A stretch of 49,536 nucleotides of DNA from CAZLYK01 sp964563495 (lineage in GTDB: Bacteria > Acidobacteriota > Blastocatellia > RBC074). Positions 1 through 7,968 of this stretch are shown piece by piece. A model generated the notes under the pieces. That model did no database searches, was not told the origin of the DNA, and was given only the letters and a program-made list of their open reading frames with translations. Positions within the stretch are counted from its first letter, which is position 1; every line of letters begins with the position of its first letter. The DNA is taken from NCBI GenBank assembly GCA_964563495.1, contig CAZLYK010000027.1:1-49536 (forward strand), in the 5' to 3' direction. The position numbers and the translations under genes were made by a program.

Positions 1-61
1 CGTGCCCGATTGTTCCCACGTTGACGTGCGGCTTACTTCGGTCAAATTTCTCCTTGGCCAT
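1..61 (-). CDS. tuf: Elongation factor Tu, N-terminal fragment
   Basis: The first 20 residues read [20 protein letters not shown], the typical EF-Tu N-terminus leading into the GTP-binding P-loop (GHVDHGKT in the family), which lies beyond the window edge. The ATG is at 59-61 on the minus strand. EF-Tu is the GTPase that delivers aminoacyl-tRNA to the ribosome. It follows four tRNA genes on the same strand, the arrangement of the E. coli tufB operon, so it is probably cotranscribed with them. The gene is partial only because the window ends here. Confidence 0.95.
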
Positions 62-159
62 TAAGCTTTCCCTCGTTTCCCAAGAACGGGTTCCCCGGAA
101 GATTTAAAAACTAAGATGAAATCTTAAACCTCAGCTCTTGACAGCCGAGATATGATTGA

Positions 160-232
<73 letters not shown>

Positions 233-237
233 GGGAA

Positions 238-318
238 GAGTTGCGAGTGACGAGTTGCGGGTTGCGGGTTCTCTAAACTTGTCAGAACCCGCAACTCGCA
301 ACTCGTCACTCGCAACTC
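238..318. repeat. Palindromic heptamer repeat between tRNA genes
   Basis: Two 35-nt arms (238-272 and 284-318) are inverted copies with a single mismatch around an 11-nt loop. Each arm is a run of degenerate 7-bp units (GAGTTGC, GAGTGAC, GAGTTGC, GGGTTGC, GGGTTCT). It fills the spacer between tRNA-Gly and tRNA-Thr(GGT), so the precursor RNA would carry a very stable hairpin there. Confidence 0.9.
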
Positions 319-323
319 TCTCA

Positions 324-395
324 AGCGGGAGACGGGACTCGAACCCGCAACACCTAGCTTGGAAGGCTAGTACTCTACCATTGAGCTACTCCCGC
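324..395 (-). tRNA. tRNA-Gly (anticodon TCC)
   Basis: Reverse-complement cloverleaf with acceptor GCGGGAG/CTCCCGC, anticodon stem CTAGC/GCTAG around CTTCCAA (anticodon TCC), and T-loop GGTTCGAGTCC. No CCA is encoded. It is third in the tRNA array. Confidence 0.95.
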
Positions 396-432
396 CAATC
401 TCTAATCTCATCTCTGAAATTAAAGATTTAAG

Positions 433-519
<87 letters not shown>

Positions 520-561
520 CTTTGTTTTTCAAACCTCAAATCCAATTTTCGGATTTGAGAG

Positions 562-634
562 AGCCGGTGAAGGGACTCGAACCCCCGACCTACTGATTAC
601 AAATCAGTTGCTCTACCAGCTGAGCTACACCGGC
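562..634 (-). tRNA. tRNA-Thr (anticodon TGT)
   Basis: Reverse-complement cloverleaf with acceptor GCCGGTG/CACCGGC, anticodon stem ACTGA/TCAGT around TTTGTAA (anticodon TGT), and T-loop GGTTCGAGTCC. It is the first tRNA of the array. Together with the GGT isoacceptor, the array reads threonine codons with two different anticodons. Confidence 0.95.
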
Positions 635-690
635 CTGCACCCTCTCCGAGCGGCGTCAGATCGCAGGAGAGCGACGCCGTCAAAATGCGC

Positions 691-719
691 ATACTACCAA
701 TGATGTTAATGTTTTGCAA
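691..719 (-). promoter_or_regulatory. Putative promoter of the tRNA-tuf operon
   Basis: On the minus strand a -35-like TTGCAA (714-719) is followed after exactly 17 bases by a -10-like TAGTAT (691-696). A GC-containing stretch then leads into the first tRNA. Each hexamer matches 4 of 6 sigma-70 consensus positions. The position, just upstream of the first tRNA and after the nrdR stop, is right. This is a prediction from motif and spacing only. Confidence 0.4.
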
Positions 720-730
720 GCCATCAATTC

Positions 731-757
731 GATTTTGGCCGAGACCCCGCCAAAATT
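731..757 (-). terminator. Possible weak terminator or stem-loop after nrdR
   Basis: Inverted repeat TTTTGGC (733-739) and GCCAAAA (749-755) with a 9-nt loop, about 20 bases past the nrdR stop. No clear U-run follows it in the direction of nrdR transcription, so terminator function is uncertain. Confidence 0.3.
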
Positions 758-773
758 TGTGATTATTTTCTTT

Positions 774-1232
774 TTACTTGCGCAATCTGATCAACCCTTT
801 GAGTTCGTCCATGAATTCGGAGACGTCCTGGAATTCGAGGTAGACCGAGGCGAAGCGAACATAGGCGACTTTATCAAGTTCTTTAAGTCTGCGCATGATC
901 ATCTCCCCGATCTTGGAGGTAGGGCGTTCGCGTTCGGGCGAGGTTTGGACATAGGCTTCGACGGCGTTGACGATGGCTTCGAGCTTGGAGGTTGAGACGG
1001 GGCGTTTTTCGCAGGCGCGGAGCAGGCCGGCCATGACTTTATCGCGGTTGAACGGCTCGCGACGTCCATCTTTTTTAATGACCATATAGGGGATCTCATC
1101 GATCCGCTCATAACTGGTAAAGCGGCGTTCACACTTGAGGCATTCGCGGCGTCGGCGGATAGCGTCACCTTCGCGGGATTCACGTGAATCGACGACCTTG
1201 TCTTCCATATGGCCGCAAAACGGGCATTTCAT
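774..1232 (-). CDS. nrdR: Transcriptional repressor NrdR
   Basis: A 152-residue protein of normal NrdR length. The N-terminal zinc ribbon has C3-P-F-C6 and C31-L-K-C34, followed by an ATP-cone domain starting near residue 50 (VIKKDGRREPFNRDK). The family represses ribonucleotide reductase genes in response to the ATP/dATP state. I chose the ATG at 1230-1232 because MKCPFCGH is the canonical NrdR start and a GAGGAG ribosome site lies just upstream; the frame stays open to 1298 but those codons look non-native. It follows the YbhN-like gene by about 43 bases and is probably the end of a minus-strand unit. No ribonucleotide reductase gene is nearby. Confidence 0.95.
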   Translation of the reverse strand: MKCPFCGHMEDKVVDSRESREGDAIRRRRECLKCERRFTSYERIDEIPYMVIKKDGRREPFNRDKVMAGLLRACEKRPVSTSKLEAIVNAVEAYVQTSPERERPTSKIGEMIMRRLKELDKVAYVRFASVYLEFQDVSEFMDELKGLIRLRK

Positions 1233-1275
1233 CTTCTCACTCCTCTTCCGCCACTGGGGCGGGCGGTCAAAAATG

Positions 1276-2310
1276 CTAAGTTTTGGCGTGCGCCTCACCC
1301 TCGCTGGCGATCATGGCCCGCAACTGGCCCAGGCTGATGTCGTCATGGATTAGATAATAGAGCGCAAGTAAAAACGGGGGGCCGAAAGCGATCAAGTGGT
1401 AAACGATCGCGATGCTGGCCGCGAGGTTGGGCTCGAATCCAAGAAATTCGATCGCTTTGGCCGCCGCCGCATGAAAAGCTCCGGCCGACCCGCCCGGTGT
1501 GGGGATGATCGAGCCGACCAGGCCGAAACCCAGGATAAAGATGACCTGATTGATCGAGCAGTTCAGGCCGAAAGCATACAGCGTCAACCAGGTTGCGGTT
1601 GAGACCAGAGTCCAGACGCCGATCGTGTAAAAGATGGTCAAGACCAATTCGCGCCCGTTGAGCAGGACCGACAGACCGTCGGCCAAATGGGTGACGAAGT
1701 TCAGTATCGGCCGGACAAGTTTCTGGGGCAGCCCGTGGGTCGAGGCTTGCATCCACCTCAGGATCGGGGCAGCCTTCAATCTCAGAATGACGAGGACCAC
1801 GATCCCGCTCAGGATTGTAGATAAAAGGAATAGTCCAATCGTGCGGGTACCGCCGAATCTCTCCCAGGCGGCAGCGTGATTTTGCGGCAGTTCGAAGAAG
1901 AGCAGGTTGACCGCGAAAAGCAGCACGACCGCAGCCGTATCGTAGATCCTCTCGATCAGGATGGTGGCCAGGGCGGCGCTCGGCTGGAGGCGCTCGCGCA
2001 GGCTGAGCACTGCCGGCCGGATGAGCTCCGAGCCGGCGCGGCCAATGACAAAAAGCCCGCCGAACCCCACCGCTGTGGCCGCGACCAGGTTGCGAAAACC
2101 GACCCGCGCGATCGGCGCCAGAAGGGCCTGCCATCGCAGGCTGCGCACGATGATCGTTAAATTGATCAACGCCGCGCCCAGGATCAGCGGCCAGATCTTT
2201 GCATTCCGCAGATTGACCCCGACCGTTTGCCAGTCAACCCGGCTGATAAACCAGTAAGCCAGCCCGAAGCCGATCGCCAGAATTAAGATTGATTTTAGTT
2301 TCTTCGTCAT
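1276..2310 (-). CDS. YbhN/UPF0104-family integral membrane protein (flippase-like)
   Basis: A 344-residue polytopic membrane protein with about eight hydrophobic segments. The first is an N-terminal anchor (residues 8-24); a late motif reads IIPTPGGSAGAFHAA, the glycine-rich signature of the lysylphosphatidylglycerol synthase TM/YbhN family. Members are thought to move or sense lipids; the exact substrate cannot be read from sequence. There is no soluble transferase domain at the C-terminus, so this is not a full MprF aminoacyl-phosphatidylglycerol synthase. It lies between dnaJ and nrdR on the same strand, separated from dnaJ by a perfect 101-bp palindrome. The function label is cautious; family membership is fairly secure. 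Confidence 0.8.
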   Translation of the reverse strand: MTKKLKSILILAIGFGLAYWFISRVDWQTVGVNLRNAKIWPLILGAALINLTIIVRSLRWQALLAPIARVGFRNLVAATAVGFGGLFVIGRAGSELIRPAVLSLRERLQPSAALATILIERIYDTAAVVLLFAVNLLFFELPQNHAAAWERFGGTRTIGLFLLSTILSGIVVLVILRLKAAPILRWMQASTHGLPQKLVRPILNFVTHLADGLSVLLNGRELVLTIFYTIGVWTLVSTATWLTLYAFGLNCSINQVIFILGFGLVGSIIPTPGGSAGAFHAAAAKAIEFLGFEPNLAASIAIVYHLIAFGPPFLLALYYLIHDDISLGQLRAMIASEGEAHAKT

Positions 2311-2389
2311 GCAAAGAGCTTTACCACAAGATATAGTAGAGAAAGCTCAAGCTACAACAAATTAGAAGACGATGCAAGATTAAAGATCA

Positions 2390-2490
2390 AATGAAAATAG
2401 ACAGGATCGAACCGGATTTATCCAGGATTTGACCAGATACTATCTGGTCAAATCCTGGATAAATCCGGTTCGATCCTGTCTATTTTCATT
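2390..2490. repeat. Perfect 101-bp palindrome (AATAGACAGGAT family)
   Basis: Two 50-nt arms (2390-2439, 2441-2490) are exact reverse complements around a single central base. The outer part is the AATAGACAGGAT core found throughout the window. It begins one base past the dnaJ stop codon (2492-2494) and could end or attenuate dnaJ transcription in either direction. Confidence 0.97.
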
Positions 2491-2491
2491 C

Positions 2492-3613
2492 TCAGCCGAA
2501 GATATCTTTTACCTTGCTGCCGAATCGACGAGCCGCGCCCTGTTGTTGTTTTTCTTCGAGGTTGGCGAACTGTTCGAGCAGGCGTTTTTGTTCGCGTGTC
2601 AGCCGGGTTGGGGTGAGGATGGTGGTGACGACGAAAAGGTCGCCGCGTCCGTGTCCCTGAAGCGAAACGATGCCCTTGCCTTTGACCCGGAAGATCGAGC
2701 CGGTTTGGGTGGCTTCCGGGACGTTCAAGGTCTCTTCACCGTCAAGGGTAGGGACATTGATCTCGGCTCCGAGGGCGGCTTGCGAGAAAGTGATTGGGAC
2801 ATTGACGTATAGGTTATTCCCCTGGCGTTCGAACAGATCGTGCTCTTTCACGTGAATCACCACGTAAAGATCGCCTGTGTTTCCGCCGTTGGTCCCGGCC
2901 TCGCCCTCACCGGCGAGCCTCAATCTGGCGCCGGTATCGACGCCGGCGGGAATCTTGATCTCGAGCTGGTGATCCTGCTCGAGACGACCCTGACCGTGAC
3001 AGGTCGGGCAATAACTGGAGATCGTGCGTCCGGCGCCGCGGCATTGATGGCAGGTGCGGCTGACCGAGAAGAAGCCCTGTTGGAATCGCACTTGTCCGGC
3101 GCCGCCGCAGACACTGCAGGTCATGGGTGAGGTCCCGGGAGCGGCTCCCGATCCGTGGCAGGTTTCGCAATTCTCAAGGCGCGGCACGTCGATCTGGGTT
3201 TTATAACCGGCGGCCGCCTGTTCGAGGGTGATCTCCAGGTCATAACGCAGGTCGGCGCCGCGTTGCGCGCCGCCCCGACGCGAGCCTCGTCCGCCACCGA
3301 AAATATCGCTGAAGAGGTCACCGAGAATGTCTTCGAAGCCGCCGAAATCCGGCGCTCCCCAGGAAGCGGAGGCGGCGGATGAACCCACACCGGCGTGGCC
3401 CAGCCGATCGTAGCGGGCCCGGGTGTCGGGATTCGAAAGGACACCGTATGCCTCGTTGAGCTCCTTGAATCTATCCTCGGCCTGCTCGTCACCCGGATTC
3501 CGGTCCGGATGGTACTGCATGGCCAATTTGCGGTAGGAGCTTTTCAACTCCTGATCGGTTGCGTTGCGGCTGAGTCCTAAAACCTCATAATAATCGCGTT
3601 TGCTCAACTCCAA
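2492..3613 (-). CDS. dnaJ: Chaperone protein DnaJ
   Basis: A 373-residue type I Hsp40. The J-domain has the HPD motif at residues 35-37, followed by a Gly/Phe-rich linker (about 75-120), then four CxxCxGxG zinc-finger repeats with cysteine pairs at 149/152, 166/169, 188/191 and 202/205, and the C-terminal substrate-binding domain. It stimulates DnaK ATPase and holds unfolded clients. The first codon is TTG (3611-3613), preceded by GAGGTG; a second in-frame TTG two codons on is an alternative. It lies 35 bases downstream of hrcA on the same strand. No grpE or dnaK is present here, unlike the common hrcA-grpE-dnaK-dnaJ order. Confidence 0.97.
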   Translation of the reverse strand: MELSKRDYYEVLGLSRNATDQELKSSYRKLAMQYHPDRNPGDEQAEDRFKELNEAYGVLSNPDTRARYDRLGHAGVGSSAASASWGAPDFGGFEDILGDLFSDIFGGGRGSRRGGAQRGADLRYDLEITLEQAAAGYKTQIDVPRLENCETCHGSGAAPGTSPMTCSVCGGAGQVRFQQGFFSVSRTCHQCRGAGRTISSYCPTCHGQGRLEQDHQLEIKIPAGVDTGARLRLAGEGEAGTNGGNTGDLYVVIHVKEHDLFERQGNNLYVNVPITFSQAALGAEINVPTLDGEETLNVPEATQTGSIFRVKGKGIVSLQGHGRGDLFVVTTILTPTRLTREQKRLLEQFANLEEKQQQGAARRFGSKVKDIFG

Positions 3614-3648
3614 TTCACCTCAATCTAGGCTACCCACATTATTCTTGA

Positions 3649-4701
3649 TCAGTTATTTGGGGAGTCGGCCAGCGCCTGTTCGAGCAATCGTGCGACATAG
3701 CCGACCAGGCAAATCATCCGTGCGTACTCCATCCTGACCGGGCCGACCACACCCAGACTGCCAATCACCTGATCGCCATATCCATAATAAGTCGTGATCA
3801 ATGTGCAACCGCGCAGGCTCGGCAGGTTGTTCTCCGCGCCGATCCGGACGGCGACCGATTGCTGGTTGGACAGGCCGACATATTCATTGAGAATCTTGAT
3901 CAGACGGCTCTTCTCCTCAAAGACGCGCAACAACTCGCTCATTCTTTCAGCGTCGGAGAAGTCGGGCTTGACGATGATATTCGAAGCGCCCTCGACGAAG
4001 ACATCGGGTGAAGATTGATCGGTCTCGCTCAGCCCGCACTCCCAAAGCATGACGGCGTTTTGCAGGTATCTATGGTAGAGGTCCTTCTCTTCGGAGAGCC
4101 GCTTGATCAGTTCGGCCCGAATCGCGATCAGGCTCATCCCGGCGAAGTTCGAATTGACATAGTTGGCCGTCCGGTGCAATTCGTCCTGGGTCAGATCTTC
4201 GTCGATCCGGACCAGGCGATCCTGGACGATCCCGGCCCTCGAAACGGTGATCACCAGAATCCGCCCGTCGCTCAGTCTGACGAAATCGATGTGCTTGATC
4301 ACGTCGCTCGCGATGCTCGGAGAGATGACTATGCCAACGCTCTGGGAAAGTTTGGAAAGCAGGTGCGAGGCGCGCGACATCAACCGATCGGCGCTGAGCC
4401 ACTGAGCGCCGAGTATTTCGTCGTGGATCTCGCTCTCATCAGATTTCGAAAGTTGCGTCTGTTCGATGATGTGATCGACATAGAAGCGGTAGCCCTTATC
4501 GCTCGGGACGCGGCCGGCGGAGGTGTGCGGCTGCTCCAAAAAGCCGGATTCCTCCAGGTCCGAGATGATGTTGCGGACGGTAGCCGGGGAGAGACCCTCC
4601 CGGGTGAGCTTGGAGATAGTGCGTGATCCGACCGGCTCGCCGGAGGCGATATGAGTCTCGATCAGTAAAGCCAGCATCTCCCGGCTTCGATCATCCAGCA
4701 T
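3649..4701 (-). CDS. hrcA: Heat-inducible transcription repressor HrcA
   Basis: A 350-residue protein. The N-terminal winged-helix domain is typical (LTREGLSPATVRNIISDLEE, residues about 29-50, then HTSAGRVPSDKGYRFYV), and the long C-terminal GAF-like regulatory domain matches HrcA in length. HrcA represses chaperone genes through CIRCE operators with the help of GroEL. The ATG is at 4699-4701. I looked for a CIRCE element (TTAGCACTC-N9-GAGTGCTAA) in the 285 bases upstream and found none, so this copy does not appear to be autoregulated through a canonical CIRCE. It is divergent from nuoA and probably cotranscribed with dnaJ. Confidence 0.95.
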   Translation of the reverse strand: MLDDRSREMLALLIETHIASGEPVGSRTISKLTREGLSPATVRNIISDLEESGFLEQPHTSAGRVPSDKGYRFYVDHIIEQTQLSKSDESEIHDEILGAQWLSADRLMSRASHLLSKLSQSVGIVISPSIASDVIKHIDFVRLSDGRILVITVSRAGIVQDRLVRIDEDLTQDELHRTANYVNSNFAGMSLIAIRAELIKRLSEEKDLYHRYLQNAVMLWECGLSETDQSSPDVFVEGASNIIVKPDFSDAERMSELLRVFEEKSRLIKILNEYVGLSNQQSVAVRIGAENNLPSLRGCTLITTYYGYGDQVIGSLGVVGPVRMEYARMICLVGYVARLLEQALADSPNN

Positions 4702-4986
4702 CTCCGATTACCCTCTAATTATCCCAACCTGGGTTCTGACCTAGATGAAACAACTCTTTTAATCTTTGCTAATTCAGGGGGTCCCCGATTGTTCCCCTTC
4801 GGGCCACATCGCGAACTTAACATCGGGTCAGAAATTGTGTCAAGATTGAGCAATTTCTTTTTCTTCTCATAGCCTTTGCTCTTCTTGCAAAGGCCTGGGA
4901 GATTGTACTAAGATTCTCAATCTTGGAATGAGCTCCTCATTGGTATCCCTGATCAAGCAATTCAGCCGGGAAAGAGAAAGGTCTAG
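4702..4986. promoter_or_regulatory. Divergent hrcA / nuoA intergenic region
   Basis: 285 bases that must hold the promoters of hrcA (minus) and of the nuo operon (plus). Visible structure is a small inverted repeat GCCTTTGC (4872-4879) / GCAAAGGC (4887-4894) with a 7-base loop, and a shorter one, AAGATT-CTC-AATCTT (4910-4924). No convincing -35/-10 pair with normal spacing and no CIRCE is visible. The ribosome site before nuoA is weak (GAGAAAGG). Confidence 0.4.
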
Positions 4987-5361
4987 ATGAAAGAGTACCT
5001 TCCAATACTGATCGTCTTCGTCTTCGTACTGGGATTTGCTGTGACTAATGTCATCCTCTCCTGGGTTTTGGGCAAACGTAAGGCGACGCGCGCCAAGCTC
5101 ATGCCGTATGAGTGTGGGATGGATCCGGTCGGGTCGGCCCGCCAGCGGTTCTCGGTCAAGTTCTATCTGGTCGCCATGCTCTTCATTCTCTTCGATATCG
5201 AGGCGATCTTTCTGGTTCCGTGGGCCGTCGTCTTCAAAGACTTGATTCAACGTCTTTCCCGCCCGTTTGTCTTCTTCGAGATGATGATCTTTATTGCCGT
5301 CCTGCTGGTCGGATATATCTACGTCTGGAAGAAAGGTTTGTTTGAGTGGAACCGCAATTAA
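4987..5361 (+). CDS. nuoA: NADH-quinone oxidoreductase subunit A
   Basis: A 124-residue membrane subunit of complex I with three hydrophobic segments (about residues 4-24, 63-85, 93-115). The signature region reads YECGMDPVGSARQRFSVKFY, which includes the conserved cysteine loop near the quinone channel. It sits at the junction of the membrane arm and the peripheral arm. It is the first gene of the nuo operon and nuoB follows after 42 bases. The length is normal. The annotation is secure. Confidence 0.96.
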   Translation: MKEYLPILIVFVFVLGFAVTNVILSWVLGKRKATRAKLMPYECGMDPVGSARQRFSVKFYLVAMLFILFDIEAIFLVPWAVVFKDLIQRLSRPFVFFEMMIFIAVLLVGYIYVWKKGLFEWNRN

Positions 5362-5403
5362 GCGAGCCGCGACAACCATTCATGTTTTGTTTAAGGGTAG
5401 ATT

Positions 5404-5901
5404 ATGGGTCTTGAAACAAAAATCGGCGAAATCTTACCTGATGTCCTGACCACGCGGTTGGATGCGCTGGTAAACTGGGCGCGCAAGTCATCGATCTGGC
5501 CTGCGACCTTTGGTCTGGCGTGTTGTGCGATAGAGATGATGGCCATGACGGATCCGCGAAACGATGTCGCGCGGTTCGGCGCGGAAGTCTTTCGGGCCAG
5601 TCCGCGCCAGGCCGACGTCATGATCGTTGCGGGGCGCGTCTCGATCAAAATGGCGCCGGTTTTACGCCGGATCTATGATCAGATGCCCGAGCCGAAGTGG
5701 GTCATTTCGATGGGCGTCTGCGCTTCAGCCGGCGGCGTATTCAATAACTACGCAATCGTCCAGGGAGTGGACAAGGTTGTTCCGGTAGACGTTTTTGTGC
5801 CGGGGTGTCCGCCGCGTCCGGAAGGGTTGATCTGGGCGATCATGAAGCTCCAGGAGAAGATCGAGCGAGAGAAGGTCTTCTCGGAAGAGAAAGTTGCTTA
5901 A
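5404..5901 (+). CDS. nuoB: NADH-quinone oxidoreductase subunit B
   Basis: A 165-residue subunit carrying the terminal N2 [4Fe-4S] cluster of complex I, which passes electrons to quinone. All four ligand cysteines are visible: tandem C40-C41 (GLACCAIEMM), C106 (GVCASAGG) and C135 (VPGCPPRPE). It has a short N-terminal extension typical of bacterial NuoB. The family has this gene between nuoA and nuoC, as here. Because nuoI is missing from this operon, the electron donor to this cluster would have to come from elsewhere. Confidence 0.97.
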   Translation: MGLETKIGEILPDVLTTRLDALVNWARKSSIWPATFGLACCAIEMMAMTDPRNDVARFGAEVFRASPRQADVMIVAGRVSIKMAPVLRRIYDQMPEPKWVISMGVCASAGGVFNNYAIVQGVDKVVPVDVFVPGCPPRPEGLIWAIMKLQEKIEREKVFSEEKVA

Positions 5902-5954
5902 CCTTTTCAGCCGCCGATCGTGATCGACCGCTGAAACCCGACCACCGACAAGCA

Positions 5955-6455
5955 ATGTCCGAAAACATGGAACAGGCGCGAGGCGTCAAACAGATCCCAC
6001 GTTACGCGGATGTCTCATTCATCCGCAATCAATACTCGGAAACAGTGGAGGAGATCGTCGAAGCCTTGGGCGAGGTGACGGTCGTCGCCAGGCGCGAAGG
6101 GTTGGTCGAGCTGATGACCTTTCTGCGCGATGAGCCGAGCCTGCGCTTCAATTATTTGAGCGACATCGGCGGTCTCGACCTGGGAGAATTTGCTTCGCCG
6201 AGGTTCGCGCTCGCCTATCAACTCTATTCGCTCGAACACAACCACCGCCTGCGGGTCAAGGTCTTCTTGCCCGAGGATGATGCGCGTGCGCCGACGCTCT
6301 GGAATGTGTGGAAAGCGTCCAACTGGTTGGAGCGCGAGATCTATGACATGTTCGGTGTGACCTTCGATGGTCACCCGGATCTGCGCCGCATCCTCATGCC
6401 CGCGGATTATGATGGATATCCGCTGCGCAAAGATTTTCCGATCAAAGGATTTTAG
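5955..6455 (+). CDS. nuoC: NADH-quinone oxidoreductase subunit C
   Basis: A 166-residue peripheral-arm subunit (the 30 kDa subunit). The conserved C-terminal block WLEREIYDMFGVTFDGHPDL is followed by RRILMPADYDGYPLRKDFP. I chose the ATG at 5955-5957 because an upstream-extended frame would overlap nuoB and read unrelated sequence. It is a separate gene, not fused to nuoD as in E. coli. The stop TAG (6453-6455) is followed with no spacing by the heptamer repeat array and assembly gap, so the distance to nuoD is not known exactly. Confidence 0.95.
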   Translation: MSENMEQARGVKQIPRYADVSFIRNQYSETVEEIVEALGEVTVVARREGLVELMTFLRDEPSLRFNYLSDIGGLDLGEFASPRFALAYQLYSLEHNHRLRVKVFLPEDDARAPTLWNVWKASNWLEREIYDMFGVTFDGHPDLRRILMPADYDGYPLRKDFPIKGF

Positions 6456-6704
6456 GAATGGGGAATGGGGAATGGCGAATGGGGAATGGGGAATGGCGAA
6501 NNNNNNNNNNNNNNNNNNNNNNNNNNNNNNNNNNNNNNNNNNNNNNNNNNNNNNNNNNNNNNNNNNNNNNNNNNNNNNNNNNNNNNNNNNNNNNNNNNNN
6601 GAATGGGGAATGGGGAATGGCGAATGGGGAATGGGGAATGGCGAACGAGGAATGTCATTCGCCATTCCGCATTCCCCATTCGCCATTCCCCATTCCCCAT
6701 TCGA
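6456..6704. repeat. Palindromic heptamer array with 100-N assembly gap
   Basis: A tandem array made of 7-bp units GAATGGG, GAATGGG, GAATGGC (period 21) runs from 6456 into 100 Ns (6501-6600) and continues to about 6645. It is followed by an inverted copy (GCCATTC/CCCATTC units, about 6656-6704). The whole would fold into a long hairpin. A gap of exactly 100 Ns usually means unknown length. It lies between nuoC and nuoD, inside the operon. Confidence 0.95.
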
Positions 6705-6711
6705 TTGAATT

Positions 6712-7947
6712 ATGCAAGCTAAAGAAATCATAGTTCCGACATCAGCGATCTCAATGCTGCGCAAGCCCGATCCGCTGGCTGACACTCAGATGACCATCTC
6801 GATGGGGCCGCAGCATCCGTCGACTCACGGTGTCCTGCGCGTTGAGCTGGTGCTTGACGGCGAAACTGTCGTCCACGCGATTCCCGACATCGGTTACCTG
6901 CACACCGGGATTGAAAAGACCATGGAGAAGGAGAAGTGGCAGCAGGTCGTCACCGTGACCTGTCGCATGGACTATCTCAATTCCATGGGCAACGATCTGG
7001 GGTACTGTCTGGCGGTTGAAAAGCTCATGGGGGTGGAGGCGCCCGGGCGCGCCCGGGATATCCGCGTTCTCTTGACCGAGCTCAACCGCATCTCATCGCA
7101 CCTGGTCTGGTTCGGGACGCACGCCATGGACATCGGAGCCATGACCGCGTTCTTCTATGCCTTCACCGAACGCGAGCGGATACTGGACATCTTCGAATGT
7201 GTCTCGGGTGCGCGGCTGCACCAGAGCTATTTCATCATCGGCGGGTTGCGTTTGGATCTTCCCGAAGGGTTTCTCGGGATGGTCAGGGAGTTTCTCGATG
7301 GATTCCCGAAGTTCCTCGCCGAGTGCAAGAAGCTGGTGACCGGCAATCGGATCTTCCAGAGTCGGACACAGGGTGTCGGTGTGATTAAGCAGGAAGACGC
7401 CATCAGTTGGGCGTTGTCCGGTCCGACGATCCGCGGCAGCGGGGTCAGATGGGATATCCGCAAATCAGAACCATATTCGGGATACGAGACCTATGATTTC
7501 GACGTCCCGGTTTACGACGGCGGCGACGTCTGGTCGCGCTACCTGGTGCGGATGGATGAGTTCGAGCAGAGCTGGAAGATCTGCAATCAGGCGCTCGAGA
7601 GATTGAGAGAGCCGGGGCCGGTCATGGCCGATCACCCCAAGCTCAAGCTGCCGGAACGCGATCTCATGAAGCAGCACATCGACGTCATGATCCATCACTT
7701 TCTGCTCGCTTCTGAAGGTTTCACGGTTCCGATCGGTGAAGTCTATCAATCGATCGAATCGGCGCGCGGCGAGCTGGGTTATTACGTCGTCAGCGACGGC
7801 GCCGAGCGGCCTTACCGTGTCCGCGTGCGCGCCCCATCCTACGTCAATCTTTCGGCCTTGCCGGCGATGGTTGAAGGCTCGTTGATCGCCGACGTCGTCG
7901 CGGTCATCGGCAGCATCGACATCGTTCTGGGAGACGTGGATAGATGA
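6712..7947 (+). CDS. nuoD: NADH-quinone oxidoreductase subunit D
   Basis: A 411-residue peripheral subunit (the 49 kDa subunit) that forms the quinone-binding cavity with NuoB. Family blocks are the N-terminal MGPQHPSTHGVLRVEL (around residues 31-46), HTGIEKTMEKEKW, and the C-terminal GELGYYVVSDG ... SIDIVLGDVDR. The ATG at 6712-6714 gives about 25 residues before the conserved core; a later ATG (MLRKPDPL) would also work, and neither has a strong ribosome site. The leader lies directly against the palindromic array, so translation coupling to nuoC is unlikely. Confidence 0.96.
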   Translation: MQAKEIIVPTSAISMLRKPDPLADTQMTISMGPQHPSTHGVLRVELVLDGETVVHAIPDIGYLHTGIEKTMEKEKWQQVVTVTCRMDYLNSMGNDLGYCLAVEKLMGVEAPGRARDIRVLLTELNRISSHLVWFGTHAMDIGAMTAFFYAFTERERILDIFECVSGARLHQSYFIIGGLRLDLPEGFLGMVREFLDGFPKFLAECKKLVTGNRIFQSRTQGVGVIKQEDAISWALSGPTIRGSGVRWDIRKSEPYSGYETYDFDVPVYDGGDVWSRYLVRMDEFEQSWKICNQALERLREPGPVMADHPKLKLPERDLMKQHIDVMIHHFLLASEGFTVPIGEVYQSIESARGELGYYVVSDGAERPYRVRVRAPSYVNLSALPAMVEGSLIADVVAVIGSIDIVLGDVDR

Positions 7948-7949
7948 GG

Positions 7950-7964
7950 AAAATAGACAGGATT
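7950..7964 (+). repeat. Half element of the AATAGACAGGATT repeat family
   Basis: AAAATAGACAGGATT follows the nuoD stop (TGA 7945-7947) by two bases, without an inverted partner. The nuoE ATG begins at 7969, so the AGGA of the repeat sits at about the right distance to act as the nuoE ribosome-binding site. Confidence 0.8.
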
Positions 7965-7968
7965 TGAT

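Noticed and set aside
1276..2310. MprF lysylphosphatidylglycerol synthase
   Set aside because: Only the membrane part is present; the cytoplasmic aminoacyl transferase domain is absent.
4885..4911. Promoter TTGCAA / TACTAA for nuoA
   Set aside because: The spacing is only 15 bases and the -35 overlaps a small inverted repeat; too weak to call.
4702..4986. CIRCE operator upstream of hrcA
   Set aside because: No TTAGCACTC/GAGTGCTAA pair could be found on either strand.
4867..5379. A 170-residue minus-strand frame opposite nuoA
   Set aside because: Charged low-complexity translation, antisense to nuoA, with no ribosome site or homology signs.
6367..6785. Frames crossing the N gap with repeated GEWGMGN or IPHSPFP peptides
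   Set aside because: They are translations of the heptamer array and its reverse strand, partly undefined because of the gap.
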